Below, piece by piece: positions 54,297 through 63,298 of a DNA stretch of 64,000 bases. Source of the stretch: Pseudomonas sp. CCC3.1 (GTDB lineage Bacteria > Pseudomonadota > Gammaproteobacteria > Pseudomonadales > Pseudomonadaceae); the NCBI RefSeq assembly GCF_034347405.1, contig NZ_CP133778.1, positions 372,001 to 436,000 on the forward strand, in the 5' to 3' direction. The notes beneath the pieces were generated by a model that did not search any database, had not been told where the DNA came from, and saw nothing but the letters and a program-made list of their open reading frames with translations. The position numbers were made by a program, and so were the translations under genes. Every line of letters begins with the position of its first letter. Positions within the stretch are counted from its first letter, which is position 1.

Positions 54297-54938
54297 ATGA
54301 GCACAAAGCCCGCCCTCATTCGCGAAACCTTCCCCGTCGGACCTTTGCAGTGCAACTGCACGATCATTGGTGACCCGATCACTAAAAAAGCCATCGTGGT
54401 CGATCCGGGCGGCGATCATGAGTTGATTCTGGCGCGGCTGGAGACGCTGGGCTTGAAGGTGGTGAGCATCATCCATACGCATGCGCATCTGGATCACTTT
54501 TTAGCGTCGGGCCAGCTCAAGGAGAAAACCGGCGCTACGTTGCATTTGCACAAGGAAGACCAGTTTTTGTGGGACAACCTTGAGATGCAATGCGGCTTGT
54601 TTGGCGTGCCATATACGCCTGTGCCGCCGCCAGATCGCTGGTTGGCAGATGACGAAGAGCTGGCCTGTGGCTGTGGTGTTGCGCTGCACACGCCGGGGCA
54701 TACGCCAGGATCCATGAGTTTTTGGTTTTCTGAGTCTAAGCTCTTGATTGCGGGCGATACGCTGTTTCGTCGCGGTGTAGGACGCACGGATCTGTGGGGC
54801 GGCGATCAGGCCACCATCGTGCGCTCGATCAAGCAGCGGCTTTATACGCTGGATGAAGATGCCACCGTGGTTGCCGGGCATGGCCCGGATACCCGGCTTG
54901 GCGATGAAATGCGTGAGAACCCGTTTGTTCGTGCTTAA
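54297..54938 (+). CDS. metallo-beta-lactamase-fold hydrolase (glyoxalase II/YcbL-like)
   Basis: 213 residues. The dinuclear zinc motif THAHLDH places H62, H64, D66 and H67; further ligands lie in HTPGHTPGSM, GDTLFRRGVGRTD and AGHGPDT. The short form without the glutathione-binding C-terminal domain of GloB matches YcbL-type glyoxalase II enzymes. Likely hydrolyses S-lactoylglutathione or another thioester. Confidence 0.88.
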   Translation: MSTKPALIRETFPVGPLQCNCTIIGDPITKKAIVVDPGGDHELILARLETLGLKVVSIIHTHAHLDHFLASGQLKEKTGATLHLHKEDQFLWDNLEMQCGLFGVPYTPVPPPDRWLADDEELACGCGVALHTPGHTPGSMSFWFSESKLLIAGDTLFRRGVGRTDLWGGDQATIVRSIKQRLYTLDEDATVVAGHGPDTRLGDEMRENPFVRA

Positions 54939-55041
54939 CCAAGATGTAATGGAATTTTTACCGTTGGTCGCGTTCCAACGCCCTGCAGAGGTTTATTGCC
55001 AGAGACCTTTGCCCCCAGAAAGATTGATCAGGAGTTTCACC

Positions 55042-55764
55042 ATGTTCACCTCGCGTCGTTTGATTATTGCTGCAAGTGCGATTGCCTTGTTAGCCGGCTG
55101 CGCCTCGCCAAACCCGTATAGCAATCAAGGGCAAGGACAGGGTTCTTCGGGCATGAGTAAAACGGCCACTTACGGTGGTCTGGGGGCTTTGGCCGGTGCT
55201 GTTGCAGGTGCTGCCATCGACCATAACAACCGTGGCAAGGGCGCATTGATTGGCGCCGCTGTGGCGGGTCTGGGGGCTGCGGGCTATGGCTACTACGCGG
55301 ACAAGCAAGAAGCTGCGTTGCGCGCCAGCATGGCCAACACTGGGGTTGAAGTTCAGCGCCAGGGCGACAACATTACTCTGGTAATGCCGGGCAACATTAC
55401 GTTTGCGACCAGCTCGGCGAACATCGCGCCAAGCTTCTATCAGCCGCTTAACAGCCTTGCTAACTCGCTGAAGCAGTTGAATAACCAGCAGCAGATCCAA
55501 ATCGTGGGTTACACCGATAGCACGGGTAGCCTCGCCTTCAACCAGCAGTTGTCGCAGCAGCGTGCGCAAAGCGTCGCGACGTATTTGACGTCTCAGGGTG
55601 TCAGCGGTCAGTACCTGTCGGTCATCGGTAAAGGCCCGGCAGATCCGATTGCCAGCAACGCCACCCTAGACGGCCGCGCTCAGAATCGCCGTGTTCAGAT
55701 TACTCTGGCGCCTATCCCGGGTATGAATTACCAGCAACAAGGTCAGGTTCAGCAGTACCCGTAA
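55042..55764 (+). CDS. OmpA-family lipoprotein (YiaD-like)
   Basis: 240 residues from the ATG at 55042 (AGGAG upstream). Lipobox LLAGC, then a glycine-zipper segment (GGLGALAGAVAGAAIDHNNR, GALIGAAVAGLGAAGYGYYA), then a C-terminal OmpA peptidoglycan-binding domain (VGYTDSTGSLAFNQQLSQQR, DGRAQNRRVQI). It tethers the outer membrane to the cell wall. The glycine zipper suggests oligomerisation or membrane insertion. Confidence 0.9.
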   Translation: MFTSRRLIIAASAIALLAGCASPNPYSNQGQGQGSSGMSKTATYGGLGALAGAVAGAAIDHNNRGKGALIGAAVAGLGAAGYGYYADKQEAALRASMANTGVEVQRQGDNITLVMPGNITFATSSANIAPSFYQPLNSLANSLKQLNNQQQIQIVGYTDSTGSLAFNQQLSQQRAQSVATYLTSQGVSGQYLSVIGKGPADPIASNATLDGRAQNRRVQITLAPIPGMNYQQQGQVQQYP

Positions 55765-55773
55765 CGTGCCAGA

Positions 55774-55802
55774 TGTAGCCGCAGCCTTTGGCAGCGGCTA
55801 CA
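55774..55802. repeat. short REP hairpin, TGTAGCCGC family
   Basis: 9-bp arms TGTAGCCGC / GCGGCTACA (55774-55782 and 55794-55802), a shortened relative of the repeats at 16727 and 60819, next to the terminator. Confidence 0.7.
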
Positions 55803-55810
55803 GCGCCAAC

Positions 55811-55848
55811 AAAAAGCCCCGCAATCATTGCTGATTGCGGGGCTTTTT
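55811..55848. terminator. bidirectional terminator between OmpA-like and zapG genes
   Basis: 17-bp perfect stem AAAAAGCCCCGCAATCA / TGATTGCGGGGCTTTTT with loop TTGC between convergent genes. Confidence 0.93.
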
Positions 55849-55870
55849 ATTGAGCGCTTTGCCGGATGAA

Positions 55871-56305
55871 TTACTTCTTCAGGCCGTAATGCTCATCGAG
55901 CATGCCGGGGGCGTTCGGGGTTTTTGGGGCGTAATCCTTTGGTGGCTCGGAGCTGTGCGGCGGGGTCAGGCGTTCGCGGTGCGGTTGTGGCGCGTCAGAG
56001 TGCAGGGCGGCCAGCAGGCGTTGGCGAGTTTGCTCGTCCAGGGCCAAATGGTTGGCGCCCTCGGCGAGGTGGTCTTGCACCTCCTGGTAGCTCTGAGTGA
56101 GTTTTTTCACCAGAGTTGCAGTGCTGTTGAAGTGGGTAACCACTTCACTTTGATAATTATCAAAACGTTCCTGGATGTCGTCCAACTGACGCTGCGTACG
56201 GCTAGGCGCGGCGTTCGGCAGCAGACGGGCAATCAGAAAACCAATAGCGACACCGGCAACCAGGGCGAGAGTCGGCAACAACCAAATCAAGAGCGAGTGT
56301 TCCAC
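55871..56305 (-). CDS. zapG: YhcB/ZapG (DUF1043) envelope-growth protein
   Basis: 144 residues starting with GTG at 56305 behind AAGGA. One N-terminal transmembrane helix (LLIWLLPTLALVAGVAIGFL) anchors a cytoplasmic coiled coil (RTQRQLDDIQERFDNYQSEV) and a disordered Pro-rich tail. The homologue YhcB coordinates cell-envelope growth and division in E. coli. Same neighbourhood as P. aeruginosa PA4441-PA4438. Confidence 0.88.
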   Translation of the reverse strand: MEHSLLIWLLPTLALVAGVAIGFLIARLLPNAAPSRTQRQLDDIQERFDNYQSEVVTHFNSTATLVKKLTQSYQEVQDHLAEGANHLALDEQTRQRLLAALHSDAPQPHRERLTPPHSSEPPKDYAPKTPNAPGMLDEHYGLKK

Positions 56306-56444
56306 GAGTCCTTCCTCTATAAACGGCTTTGCTTTACGTTAACGGCTCGGACCTGCGCTGTATACCGCGATGCACTCGCAAATATGTCAGACAGAATCTA
56401 TCAGCTAGACGTGTCGACCCACTTTGAGGTCACGGAGTTCCTTC

Positions 56445-57080
56445 TTGCTTACCCGCGAAACCCCCGTACTGATTGATGGCCCGGTTGGCCAATTGGAAGC
56501 TTTATACCTTGATTCTGCTGAGCCGCGCGGCCTTGCGCTGCTGTGCCATCCCAACCCGGTTCAGGGTGGGACGATGATGAATAAAGTGGTTTCGACCTTG
56601 CAGCGCACTGCGCGCGATGCTGGTCTGATTACGTTGCGATTTAATTACCGCGGCGTCGGCGAAAGTGCCGGGAGCCACGATATGGGCACCGGCGAAGTCG
56701 ACGATGCGCTGGCGGCCGCCCACTGGTTGCGCGCCAAGCACCCTGAATTGCCACTGACGTTGCTCGGTTTTTCATTCGGTGGTTTTGTCGCGGCAAGCCT
56801 GGGCGGGCGACTTGAGGCGCAGGGACAAAGCCTGTCGCGGTTGTTCATGGTGGCGCCCGCCGTGATGCGTTTACGTGACGAAGACGCCCTGCCGCAGACG
56901 TGCCCGATCACGGTAGTCCAGCCCGAAACTGACGAAGTGATTGATCCGCAACTGGTCTATAACTGGTCAAAAAACCTGTCGCGCCCCCATGAGCTGCTGA
57001 AAGTGGCAGAATGCGGACACTTTTTTCACGGCAAGCTGCCTGAACTCAAAGAGTTGGTAGCGCCACGCCTTTCGAATTGA
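56445..57080 (+). CDS. alpha/beta hydrolase (CocE/NonD-like esterase family)
   Basis: 211 residues. Best start is TTG at 56445, seven bases behind GGAG; no ATG is available early enough to include the conserved N-terminus LTRETPVLIDGPVGQLEALY. The oxyanion region is LLCHPNPVQGGTM, the nucleophile box is GFSFGGFVAA (Ser in G-F-S-F-G), an Asp lies in PETDEVIDP and the base His is in ECGHFFHGKL. Substrate unknown. The trpS gene follows after 24 bp. Confidence 0.87.
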   Translation: MLTRETPVLIDGPVGQLEALYLDSAEPRGLALLCHPNPVQGGTMMNKVVSTLQRTARDAGLITLRFNYRGVGESAGSHDMGTGEVDDALAAAHWLRAKHPELPLTLLGFSFGGFVAASLGGRLEAQGQSLSRLFMVAPAVMRLRDEDALPQTCPITVVQPETDEVIDPQLVYNWSKNLSRPHELLKVAECGHFFHGKLPELKELVAPRLSN

Positions 57081-57104
57081 TTGCAGCCTGATAAGCGATT
57101 AGCC

Positions 57105-58460
57105 ATGACCACTCGTACTCGTATCCTCACCGGTATTACCACCACCGGTACACCGCACTTGGGTAACTACGCCGGGGCCATTCGCCCGGCAATCGTTGCC
57201 AGCCGTGACAGCAACGCCGACTCGTTTTACTTTTTGGCCGACTATCACGCCCTGATCAAATGTGATGACCCGCAGCGCATTCAGCGTTCGCGTCAGGAAA
57301 TCGCGGCAACTTGGCTGGCGGCCGGTCTGGATGTTGAGCGTGTGACGTTCTATCGCCAGTCAGACATCCCGGAAATCCCGGAACTGACCTGGCTGCTGAC
57401 CTGTGTGGCAGCCAAGGGCTTGCTCAACCGTGCGCATGCTTACAAGGCCTCGGTGGACAAGAACCTGGAAAACGGCGAAGACCCGGATGCGGGCATTTCC
57501 ATGGGCCTGTACAGCTACCCGGTATTGATGGCGGCGGACATTTTGATGTTCAACGCGCACAAAGTGCCGGTTGGTCGTGACCAGATCCAGCACGTTGAAA
57601 TGGCCCGTGACATTGGTCAGCGCTTCAACCACCTGTTCGGCAATGGCAAAGAGTTCTTCGCCATGCCTGAAGCCTTGATCGAAGAAAGCGTGGCCACCTT
57701 GCCGGGCCTTGATGGTCGCAAGATGTCGAAAAGTTACGACAACACCATTCCGTTGTTCAGCAGCGCCAAAGACATGAAAAGCGCGATTTCGCGGATCGTG
57801 ACTGACTCCCGCGCGCCGGGCGAAGCCAAAGACCCGGACAATTCGCACCTGTTCACCTTGTATCAGGCGTTCTCGACGCCTGAGCAGTCCGCTGAGTTCC
57901 GCAGCGAGTTGTTGCAAGGCTTGGGCTGGGGTGAGGCCAAAGAGCGTCTGTTCAAGCTGCTGGACGCAGAGCTGGGCGAGGCCCGCGATCGTTACCATGA
58001 CTTGATCTCGCGTCCCTCCGATATGGAAGACATTCTGCAGGCGGGCGCCCAAAAAGCCCGTAAAACGGCGACCCCGTTCTTGGCAGAGCTGCGTGAAGCG
58101 GTTGGCCTGCGTTCGTTCGTGGGTGCCGCGCAGACCGCTGCAACGACCAAGAAGAAAGCCGCCAAAGGCCCGCGCTTTGTCAGCTTCCGAGATGAAGACG
58201 GCAGCTTCCGTTTCCGCCTGTTGGCCGCCGATGGTGAACAACTGCTGTTGTCGCGCAGCTTCGCCGATGGCAAAACCGCAGGTCAGGTGACCAAGCAACT
58301 GCAATCTGGCGAAGCGCTGGATGTGCGTGTTGATGGCTTGAGCTTCAGCGTTTGGCTGGAGGATGCGTGCGTTGCAGACAGTCCGGTATTTGCCGATGAC
58401 GCGACACGTGATGCGGCAATCGAAGCATTGCGCCTGGCACTGGTGCCCGCGCAAGACTGA
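57105..58460 (+). CDS. trpS: tryptophanyl-tRNA synthetase with YegP-like C-terminal extension
   Basis: Charges tRNA-Trp. 451 residues from the ATG at 57105, about 115 longer than compact TrpS. Class I motifs are HLGN (18-21) and KMSKS (206-210). After the catalytic core and a basic linker (TTKKKAAKG, about 345-354) comes an extra domain whose [20 protein letters not shown] stretch resembles the DUF1508/YegP fold. The same long form is found in other pseudomonads (about 450 residues), so it is not a fusion artefact. Role of the tail is unknown. Confidence 0.93.
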   Translation: MTTRTRILTGITTTGTPHLGNYAGAIRPAIVASRDSNADSFYFLADYHALIKCDDPQRIQRSRQEIAATWLAAGLDVERVTFYRQSDIPEIPELTWLLTCVAAKGLLNRAHAYKASVDKNLENGEDPDAGISMGLYSYPVLMAADILMFNAHKVPVGRDQIQHVEMARDIGQRFNHLFGNGKEFFAMPEALIEESVATLPGLDGRKMSKSYDNTIPLFSSAKDMKSAISRIVTDSRAPGEAKDPDNSHLFTLYQAFSTPEQSAEFRSELLQGLGWGEAKERLFKLLDAELGEARDRYHDLISRPSDMEDILQAGAQKARKTATPFLAELREAVGLRSFVGAAQTAATTKKKAAKGPRFVSFRDEDGSFRFRLLAADGEQLLLSRSFADGKTAGQVTKQLQSGEALDVRVDGLSFSVWLEDACVADSPVFADDATRDAAIEALRLALVPAQD

Positions 58461-58502
58461 AAAAGTGCGACGTTTCGTCTCAGGTTTGATTGCCATTCCT
58501 TA

Positions 58503-58532
58503 GGGCCGTCGCTACAGTGTCGGCCCGTTTTT
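58503..58532 (+). terminator. probable trpS terminator
   Basis: Stem GGGCCG / CGGCCC (58503-58508 and 58521-58526) with a 12-base loop, followed by GTTTTT; it lies 42 bp past trpS and 20 bp before the zapE start. Confidence 0.5.
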
Positions 58533-58551
58533 GTTGCCTTGCTAACGAATT

Positions 58552-59646
58552 ATGACGCCTCTAGAACGATACCAAGTTGATCTGAAACGCCCGGACTTCT
58601 TCCACGATGCCGCGCAGGAAAACGCTGTGCGCCATTTGCAGCGTCTGTATGACGACCTGGTTGCCGCCTCGCAGAGCAAGCCCGGTTTGCTGGGCAAGCT
58701 GTTTGGCAAAAAAGAACAGGCGCCCGTGAAAGGCTTGTACTTCTGGGGCGGTGTTGGCCGGGGCAAGACTTATCTAGTCGATACGTTCTTTGATGCGCTG
58801 CCGTTCAAGCAGAAGGTACGTACGCACTTCCACCGCTTTATGAAGCGTGTTCATGAAGAAATGCGCACGCTCCCTGGCGAAAAGAACCCGCTGACCATCA
58901 TTGCCAAGCGTTTTTCTGATGAGGCGCGGGTGATTTGTTTCGACGAATTCTTTGTGTCGGACATTACGGACGCCATGATTCTCGGCACCTTGATGGAAGA
59001 GTTGTTCAAAAACGGCGTCACCCTGGTTGCAACCTCGAACATCGTGCCAGACGGTCTGTACAAGGACGGTCTGCAACGTGCGCGCTTCTTGCCGGCGATT
59101 GCGCTGATCAAGCAGAACACCGAGATCGTTAACGTCGACAGTGGCGTGGACTATCGCTTGCGCCATCTGGAACAAGCCGAGCTGTTTCACTTCCCGCTCA
59201 ATGAAGCCTCAGAGGCGAGCCTGCGCGAGAGCTTTAAAGCGCTGACGCACAACTCCACCCGGGCAGTCGAGAACGATGATCTGGTCATTGAGAACCGAAC
59301 CATTCGCGCGCTTCGCACCTGCGATGACGTGGCCTGGTTTGATTTCCGTGAGCTGTGTGACGGCCCGCGCAGCCAGAACGACTACATTGAGCTCGGCAAA
59401 ATCTTCAACGCTGTGATCCTCAGCGGTGTTGAGCAAATGGACGTTAAAACTGACGACATCGCCCGTCGCTTTATCAACATGGTCGACGAGTTCTATGACC
59501 GTGGCGTCAAGCTGATCATTTCGGCTGAAGTAGAGCTCAAAGACCTCTACAAAGGCGGTCGTCTGAACTTCGAGTTCCAGCGGACCTTGAGCCGCTTGCT
59601 TGAGATGCAGTCCCACGAATACCTGACGCGCGCTCACAAGCCTTAG
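58552..59646 (+). CDS. zapE: cell-division ATPase ZapE (AFG1 family)
   Basis: 364 residues. P-loop GGVGRGKT at 66-73, Walker B VICFDEFFVSD, sensor region LVATSNIVPDGLYKDGLQR and the AFG1 C-terminal box YDRGVKLIISAEVELKDLY. Cytosolic ATPase that modulates the FtsZ ring under stress. Follows trpS as in P. aeruginosa. Confidence 0.94.
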   Translation: MTPLERYQVDLKRPDFFHDAAQENAVRHLQRLYDDLVAASQSKPGLLGKLFGKKEQAPVKGLYFWGGVGRGKTYLVDTFFDALPFKQKVRTHFHRFMKRVHEEMRTLPGEKNPLTIIAKRFSDEARVICFDEFFVSDITDAMILGTLMEELFKNGVTLVATSNIVPDGLYKDGLQRARFLPAIALIKQNTEIVNVDSGVDYRLRHLEQAELFHFPLNEASEASLRESFKALTHNSTRAVENDDLVIENRTIRALRTCDDVAWFDFRELCDGPRSQNDYIELGKIFNAVILSGVEQMDVKTDDIARRFINMVDEFYDRGVKLIISAEVELKDLYKGGRLNFEFQRTLSRLLEMQSHEYLTRAHKP

Positions 59647-59657
59647 TTGAGCACTGT

Positions 59658-59717
59658 TGTAGGAGCGAGCTTGTCTCGCGATCTTTTAAAAGATCGCGAG
59701 ACAAGCTCGCTCCTACA
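59658..59717. repeat. perfect 60-bp palindrome, GTAGGAGCGAGC REP family
   Basis: Two exact 30-bp arms (59658-59687 and 59688-59717, TGTAGGAGCGAGCTTGTCTC type) abut with no spacer, forming a complete palindrome between convergent zapE and the AraC-type gene. Confidence 0.95.
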
Positions 59718-59732
59718 GACTGCCTGCCAAAA

Positions 59733-60728
59733 TTAAGCCGCTTGCTGAAACTGCTGCCGGTACTGGTTGGGCGACAACTCAGTGTGCTGGCGAAACAGCC
59801 GTGCAAAGAAGCTGGCGTCGTCGTAGCCCACGTCATAACTGATGGTCTTGATGCTCTTGCGGGTTGCAGACAGCAAGCCCTTGGCTGTTTCTATGCGCAG
59901 CCGCTGCAAGTAGTGCAGGGGTTTATCGCCGGTGGCGATCTGGAAGCGACGCATGAAATTGCGAATGCTCATGCCATGTTCGCGGGCCACGTCTTCGAAG
60001 CGGAACTTGTCGGCGAAGTGCTCTTCGAGCCAATGCTGGATCTGCAAGATGATCACGTCTTGATGCAGCTTTTGCCCGCCGAAACCAATGCGGCCGGGTG
60101 AGTAGTTGCGCTGCACTTCATACAAAATGTCGCGGGCCACGGCCTGGGCGATATTGGCGCCGCAGAAACGCTCAATCAAATAAATGTACAGGTCGCAGGC
60201 CGAGGTCGGACCGCCAGCGCAGTACAGGTTGTCGGCGTCGGTAAGGTGTTTGTCCTGATTGAGGTGCACCTGCGGGAAGCGTTCTGCGAAGGTATTGAAA
60301 AACCGCCAGTACGTGGTGGCTTCTTTGCCATTGAGCAGCCCGGCTTCGGCCAGCCAGAACACCCCTGTGGCCTCTGCGCACAACACGGCGCCGCGAGCAT
60401 GTTGCTCACGCAACCACGGCATGATTTGCGGGTAGCGCTGGCAGAGGGTGTCAAAGTCGTCCCAGAAGGCCGGAAGGATGATGATGTCAGTGTCTTCAAG
60501 GCCTCCGTCGACGGGAAGCATGACATTGCTGAAGCTGCTGACGGGCTGGCCGTCGGGGCTGACGAGTCGGGTTTCGAAGCTGGCGTTGAGCCCTTGGCCC
60601 AATTGCTTGCCGTGGCGCAGGCTGGCCAGATGAAAAAAATCCTTGGCTTGCATCAGGGTCGAGGCGAACACTCGATCGATGGCCAAAATGCTGACGCGCC
60701 GCAAGGGCGTGGAGAGTTGATTAGACAT
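59733..60728 (-). CDS. GlxA-type AraC-family regulator with DJ-1/PfpI-like sensor domain
   Basis: 331 residues from the ATG at 60728. The N-terminal DJ-1/PfpI (class I glutamine amidotransferase-like) domain is visible in VSILAIDRVFASTLMQAKDF, DIIILPAFWDDFD and GAVLCAEATGVFWLAEAGLL (nucleophile-elbow cysteine present). The C-terminal AraC domain has two helix-turn-helices (FRFEDVAREHGMSIRNFMRR and IKTISYDVGYDDASFFARLF). Relatives control arginine, choline/carnitine or betaine catabolism; the effector here is unknown. Confidence 0.88.
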   Translation of the reverse strand: MSNQLSTPLRRVSILAIDRVFASTLMQAKDFFHLASLRHGKQLGQGLNASFETRLVSPDGQPVSSFSNVMLPVDGGLEDTDIIILPAFWDDFDTLCQRYPQIMPWLREQHARGAVLCAEATGVFWLAEAGLLNGKEATTYWRFFNTFAERFPQVHLNQDKHLTDADNLYCAGGPTSACDLYIYLIERFCGANIAQAVARDILYEVQRNYSPGRIGFGGQKLHQDVIILQIQHWLEEHFADKFRFEDVAREHGMSIRNFMRRFQIATGDKPLHYLQRLRIETAKGLLSATRKSIKTISYDVGYDDASFFARLFRQHTELSPNQYRQQFQQAA

Positions 60729-60818
60729 GATTTGATTATTCTTATAGGTGAAATTGGTCAACTTGCGGCTGGATCGTCTTATGTTTTTTCCTGTGTGTCT
60801 AGGGGAAATAAGCAAGCC

Positions 60819-60911
60819 TGTAGTCGCTGCCGAAGGCTGCGATAAGGTCCGCAGGGCCTTCAAAGAGCAGGGCCGCTGCGCTGCCCATCGCAGCCTGCGG
60901 CAGCGGCTACA
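60819..60911. repeat. REP pair, TGTAGCCGCTGCCGCAGGC family
   Basis: 25-bp inverted arms 60819-60843 and 60887-60911 with two mismatches, 43 bp apart, between the AraC-type regulator start and the aldo/keto reductase end. Confidence 0.85.
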
Positions 60912-60921
60912 AAGGTTTGCG

Positions 60922-61962
60922 TTAAGGCGCCGGGTTCGGCTGGTCTTTGTGAATCGCTTCAATGCCCGCAAGCACTTCATTCGAGAGTTTCAGGTCGAGG
61001 CTGGCGATGTTGCTTTTCAGTTGTTCCAGGGTGGTCGCGCCGATGATGTTGCTGGTCACGAAAGGCTGTTGGTTGACATACGCCAAGGCCATTTGCGCAG
61101 GGTCTAACCCGTGCTCACGCGCCAGTGCTACATAACGTTCGCTGGCAGCCACGGCTTGTGGGTTTGAGTAGCGCGAGAAGCGGCTGAAAAGGCTCAGGCG
61201 GCCTTTTGGCGGGCGGGCGCCGCCATCGTACTTGCCGGTCAGCATGCCGAACGCCAGGGGCGAGTAGGCGAGCAGCCCGCATTGTTCGCGAATGGCGATT
61301 TCGGCCAGGCCGACTTCAAAGCTGCGATTGAGCAGGTTGTAGGGGTTCTGGATCGAGACGGCGCGCGGCCAGCCACGGCTCTCGGCCAGTTGCAGGAACT
61401 TCATGGTTGCCCAAGGTGTTTCGTTGGACAGGCCGATGTGGCGGATTTTGCCGGCTTTGACCTGTTCGTCCAGCGCTTCGAGGGTGTCTTCCAGCGGGGT
61501 GAAGCCTTCGTCTGCGTTGTGCGTGTAACCCAGTTGACCAAAGAAATTGGTGCTGCGCTCAGGCCAGTGCAGTTGGTAAAGGTCGATCCAGTCGGTTTGC
61601 AGGCGTTTGAGGCTGGCATCCAGCGCTTGCACGATGTGGGTGCGGTTGTGCTTGAGCTGGCCGTCACGGATGTAGTCGATGCCGTTGCCCGGCCCGGCAA
61701 TCTTGCTGGCCAGTATCCAGTCGGCACGGTCGCCGCGGGCCTTGAACCAGTTGCCGATGTAGCGCTCGGTGGTCGCGTAGGTTTCAGCCTTGGGCGGCAC
61801 CGGGTACATTTCGGCAGTGTCGATGAAGTTGATCCCGGCGTTTTTGGCGTATTCGATTTGCTCGAAGGCTTCATCTTGGGTGTTTTGCTCACCCCAAGTC
61901 ATGGTGCCGAGGGCGATTGCACTTACGTTCAGGGTGCTGCGGCCAAGCGGGCGGTAGTCCAT
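60922..61962 (-). CDS. NADP(H)-dependent aldo/keto reductase, Tas family
   Basis: 346 residues, the Tas length. TIM-barrel reductase with catalytic Asp/Tyr in FIDTAEMYPVPP, Lys in ILASKIAGPGNG and His in YQLHWPERSTN; the cofactor region includes LAYSPLAFGMLTGKYDGGAR and ATTLEQLKSNIAS. Physiological substrate unknown. GAAGGAG precedes the ATG. In P. aeruginosa an aldo/keto reductase (PA4434) also sits beside rplM. Confidence 0.9.
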   Translation of the reverse strand: MDYRPLGRSTLNVSAIALGTMTWGEQNTQDEAFEQIEYAKNAGINFIDTAEMYPVPPKAETYATTERYIGNWFKARGDRADWILASKIAGPGNGIDYIRDGQLKHNRTHIVQALDASLKRLQTDWIDLYQLHWPERSTNFFGQLGYTHNADEGFTPLEDTLEALDEQVKAGKIRHIGLSNETPWATMKFLQLAESRGWPRAVSIQNPYNLLNRSFEVGLAEIAIREQCGLLAYSPLAFGMLTGKYDGGARPPKGRLSLFSRFSRYSNPQAVAASERYVALAREHGLDPAQMALAYVNQQPFVTSNIIGATTLEQLKSNIASLDLKLSNEVLAGIEAIHKDQPNPAP

Positions 61963-62138
61963 CGGTCACTCCTTCGGGTAAAGAATCATAAAAGCAGGTT
62001 GTAATTTTTTGTGCAATCTGGATAATCGTCGACCTCTTTCTGCAGTGGAAGTGATGCGCCGCCTGCCGAAGAATCTTGCCGTTGAACGGACGCGCTGACC
62101 CGAGCCCCCGATAGCGTCTGTATCCGGCTGCCTTTGAC

Positions 62139-62167
62139 TTGTCAAAGTACGCACTATTCAGTAAGAT
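62139..62167 (+). promoter_or_regulatory. sigma-70 promoter for rplM-rpsI
   Basis: TTGTCA (62139-62144), 17-bp spacer, TAAGAT (62162-62167), 41 bp before the rplM start. Good match to housekeeping hexamers with ideal spacing. Confidence 0.65.
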
Positions 62168-62208
62168 CCGCCGTCTAATTTACAGGGCGGCCCCTGAGGC
62201 TATAAAGA

Positions 62209-62637
62209 ATGAAAACTTTTACTGCTAAACCAGAAACAGTAAAGCGCGACTGGTTTGTCGTCGACGCTGCTGGTCAGACCCTGGGTCGTCTGGCCACCGA
62301 GATCGCGAGCCGTCTGCGTGGCAAGCACAAGCCTGAATTCACTCCGCACGTTGACACCGGTGACTACATCGTTGTTATCAATGCTGAGCAGATTCGTGTC
62401 ACTGGTGCTAAGACCTCTGACAAGATGTACTACTCTCACTCCGGTTTCCCGGGCGGGATTAAGTCGATCAACTTCGAAAAGCTGATCGCCAAAGCTCCTG
62501 AGCGCGTGATCGAGACCGCGGTTAAAGGCATGTTGCCTAAGAACCCACTGGGTCGCGACATGTACCGTAAGCTGAAAGTCTATGCGGGCGCTGCTCACCC
62601 TCATACTGCTCAGCAGCCCCAAGAACTGAAGTTTTAA
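62209..62637 (+). CDS. rplM: 50S ribosomal protein L13
   Basis: 142 residues, standard length. Diagnostic stretches: [35 protein letters not shown] and [19 protein letters not shown]. An early assembly protein of the large subunit. rpsI follows after 14 bp in the invariant rplM-rpsI operon. Confidence 0.98.
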   Translation: MKTFTAKPETVKRDWFVVDAAGQTLGRLATEIASRLRGKHKPEFTPHVDTGDYIVVINAEQIRVTGAKTSDKMYYSHSGFPGGIKSINFEKLIAKAPERVIETAVKGMLPKNPLGRDMYRKLKVYAGAAHPHTAQQPQELKF

Positions 62638-62651
62638 CGGAATAGTTCATT

Positions 62652-63044
62652 ATGTCGGCGACTCAAAACTACGGCACTGGCCGTCGTAAGACTGCAACCG
62701 CACGCGTTTTCCTGCGTCCGGGTACTGGTAACATCTCCATCAACAACCGCTCCCTGGATAACTTCTTCGGCCGCGAAACTGCCCGCATGGTAGTTCGTCA
62801 GCCGCTGGAATTGACCGAGACTGTCGAGAAATTCGACATCTACGTCACTGTTATCGGCGGTGGTGTAAGTGGTCAAGCTGGCGCAATCCGCCACGGTATC
62901 ACTCGCGCTCTGATGCAGTACGACGAAACTCTGCGTGGCGCACTGCGCAAAGCAGGCTTCGTTACTCGCGATGCTCGTGAAGTTGAACGTAAGAAAGTCG
63001 GTCTGCGTAAAGCGCGTAAGCGTCCGCAGTACTCGAAGCGTTAA
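62652..63044 (+). CDS. rpsI: 30S ribosomal protein S9
   Basis: 130 residues, with [19 protein letters not shown] at the start and the basic tail [17 protein letters not shown] that reaches the P-site tRNA. Co-transcribed with rplM and followed by a strong terminator. Confidence 0.98.
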
Positions 63045-63059
63045 TTCGCAGCTTCGTTC

Positions 63060-63096
63060 AAAAAAGCCCAGCTCCTCACGGAGTTGGGCTTTTTTT
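63060..63096 (+). terminator. rplM-rpsI terminator
   Basis: Stem AAAAAGCCCAGCTCC / GGAGTTGGGCTTTTT (one G-U pair) with loop TCAC and a long T run, about 15 bp past rpsI. Confidence 0.92.
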
Positions 63097-63298
63097 ATGG
63101 GCGCAATTTGGTCGATGTGACAACGTGCCACATCCAGCAAATGCCTACGCTGCAAGGGCTGTAGCCGACTCAGAGCGGTAATTACCTTGTCTTAGTAGGG
63201 TCTTTTCATTAACATTCGGCAAAATTTTTATAAAGATTAGTTTGCAACTTACTAGAGGCCTGATTTAACAGGCCACAAAGCTGATGGGAGAGGACGGA

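Noticed and set aside
57360..58496. Minus-strand open frame of 378 residues
   Set aside because: Antisense to trpS with no recognisable domain.
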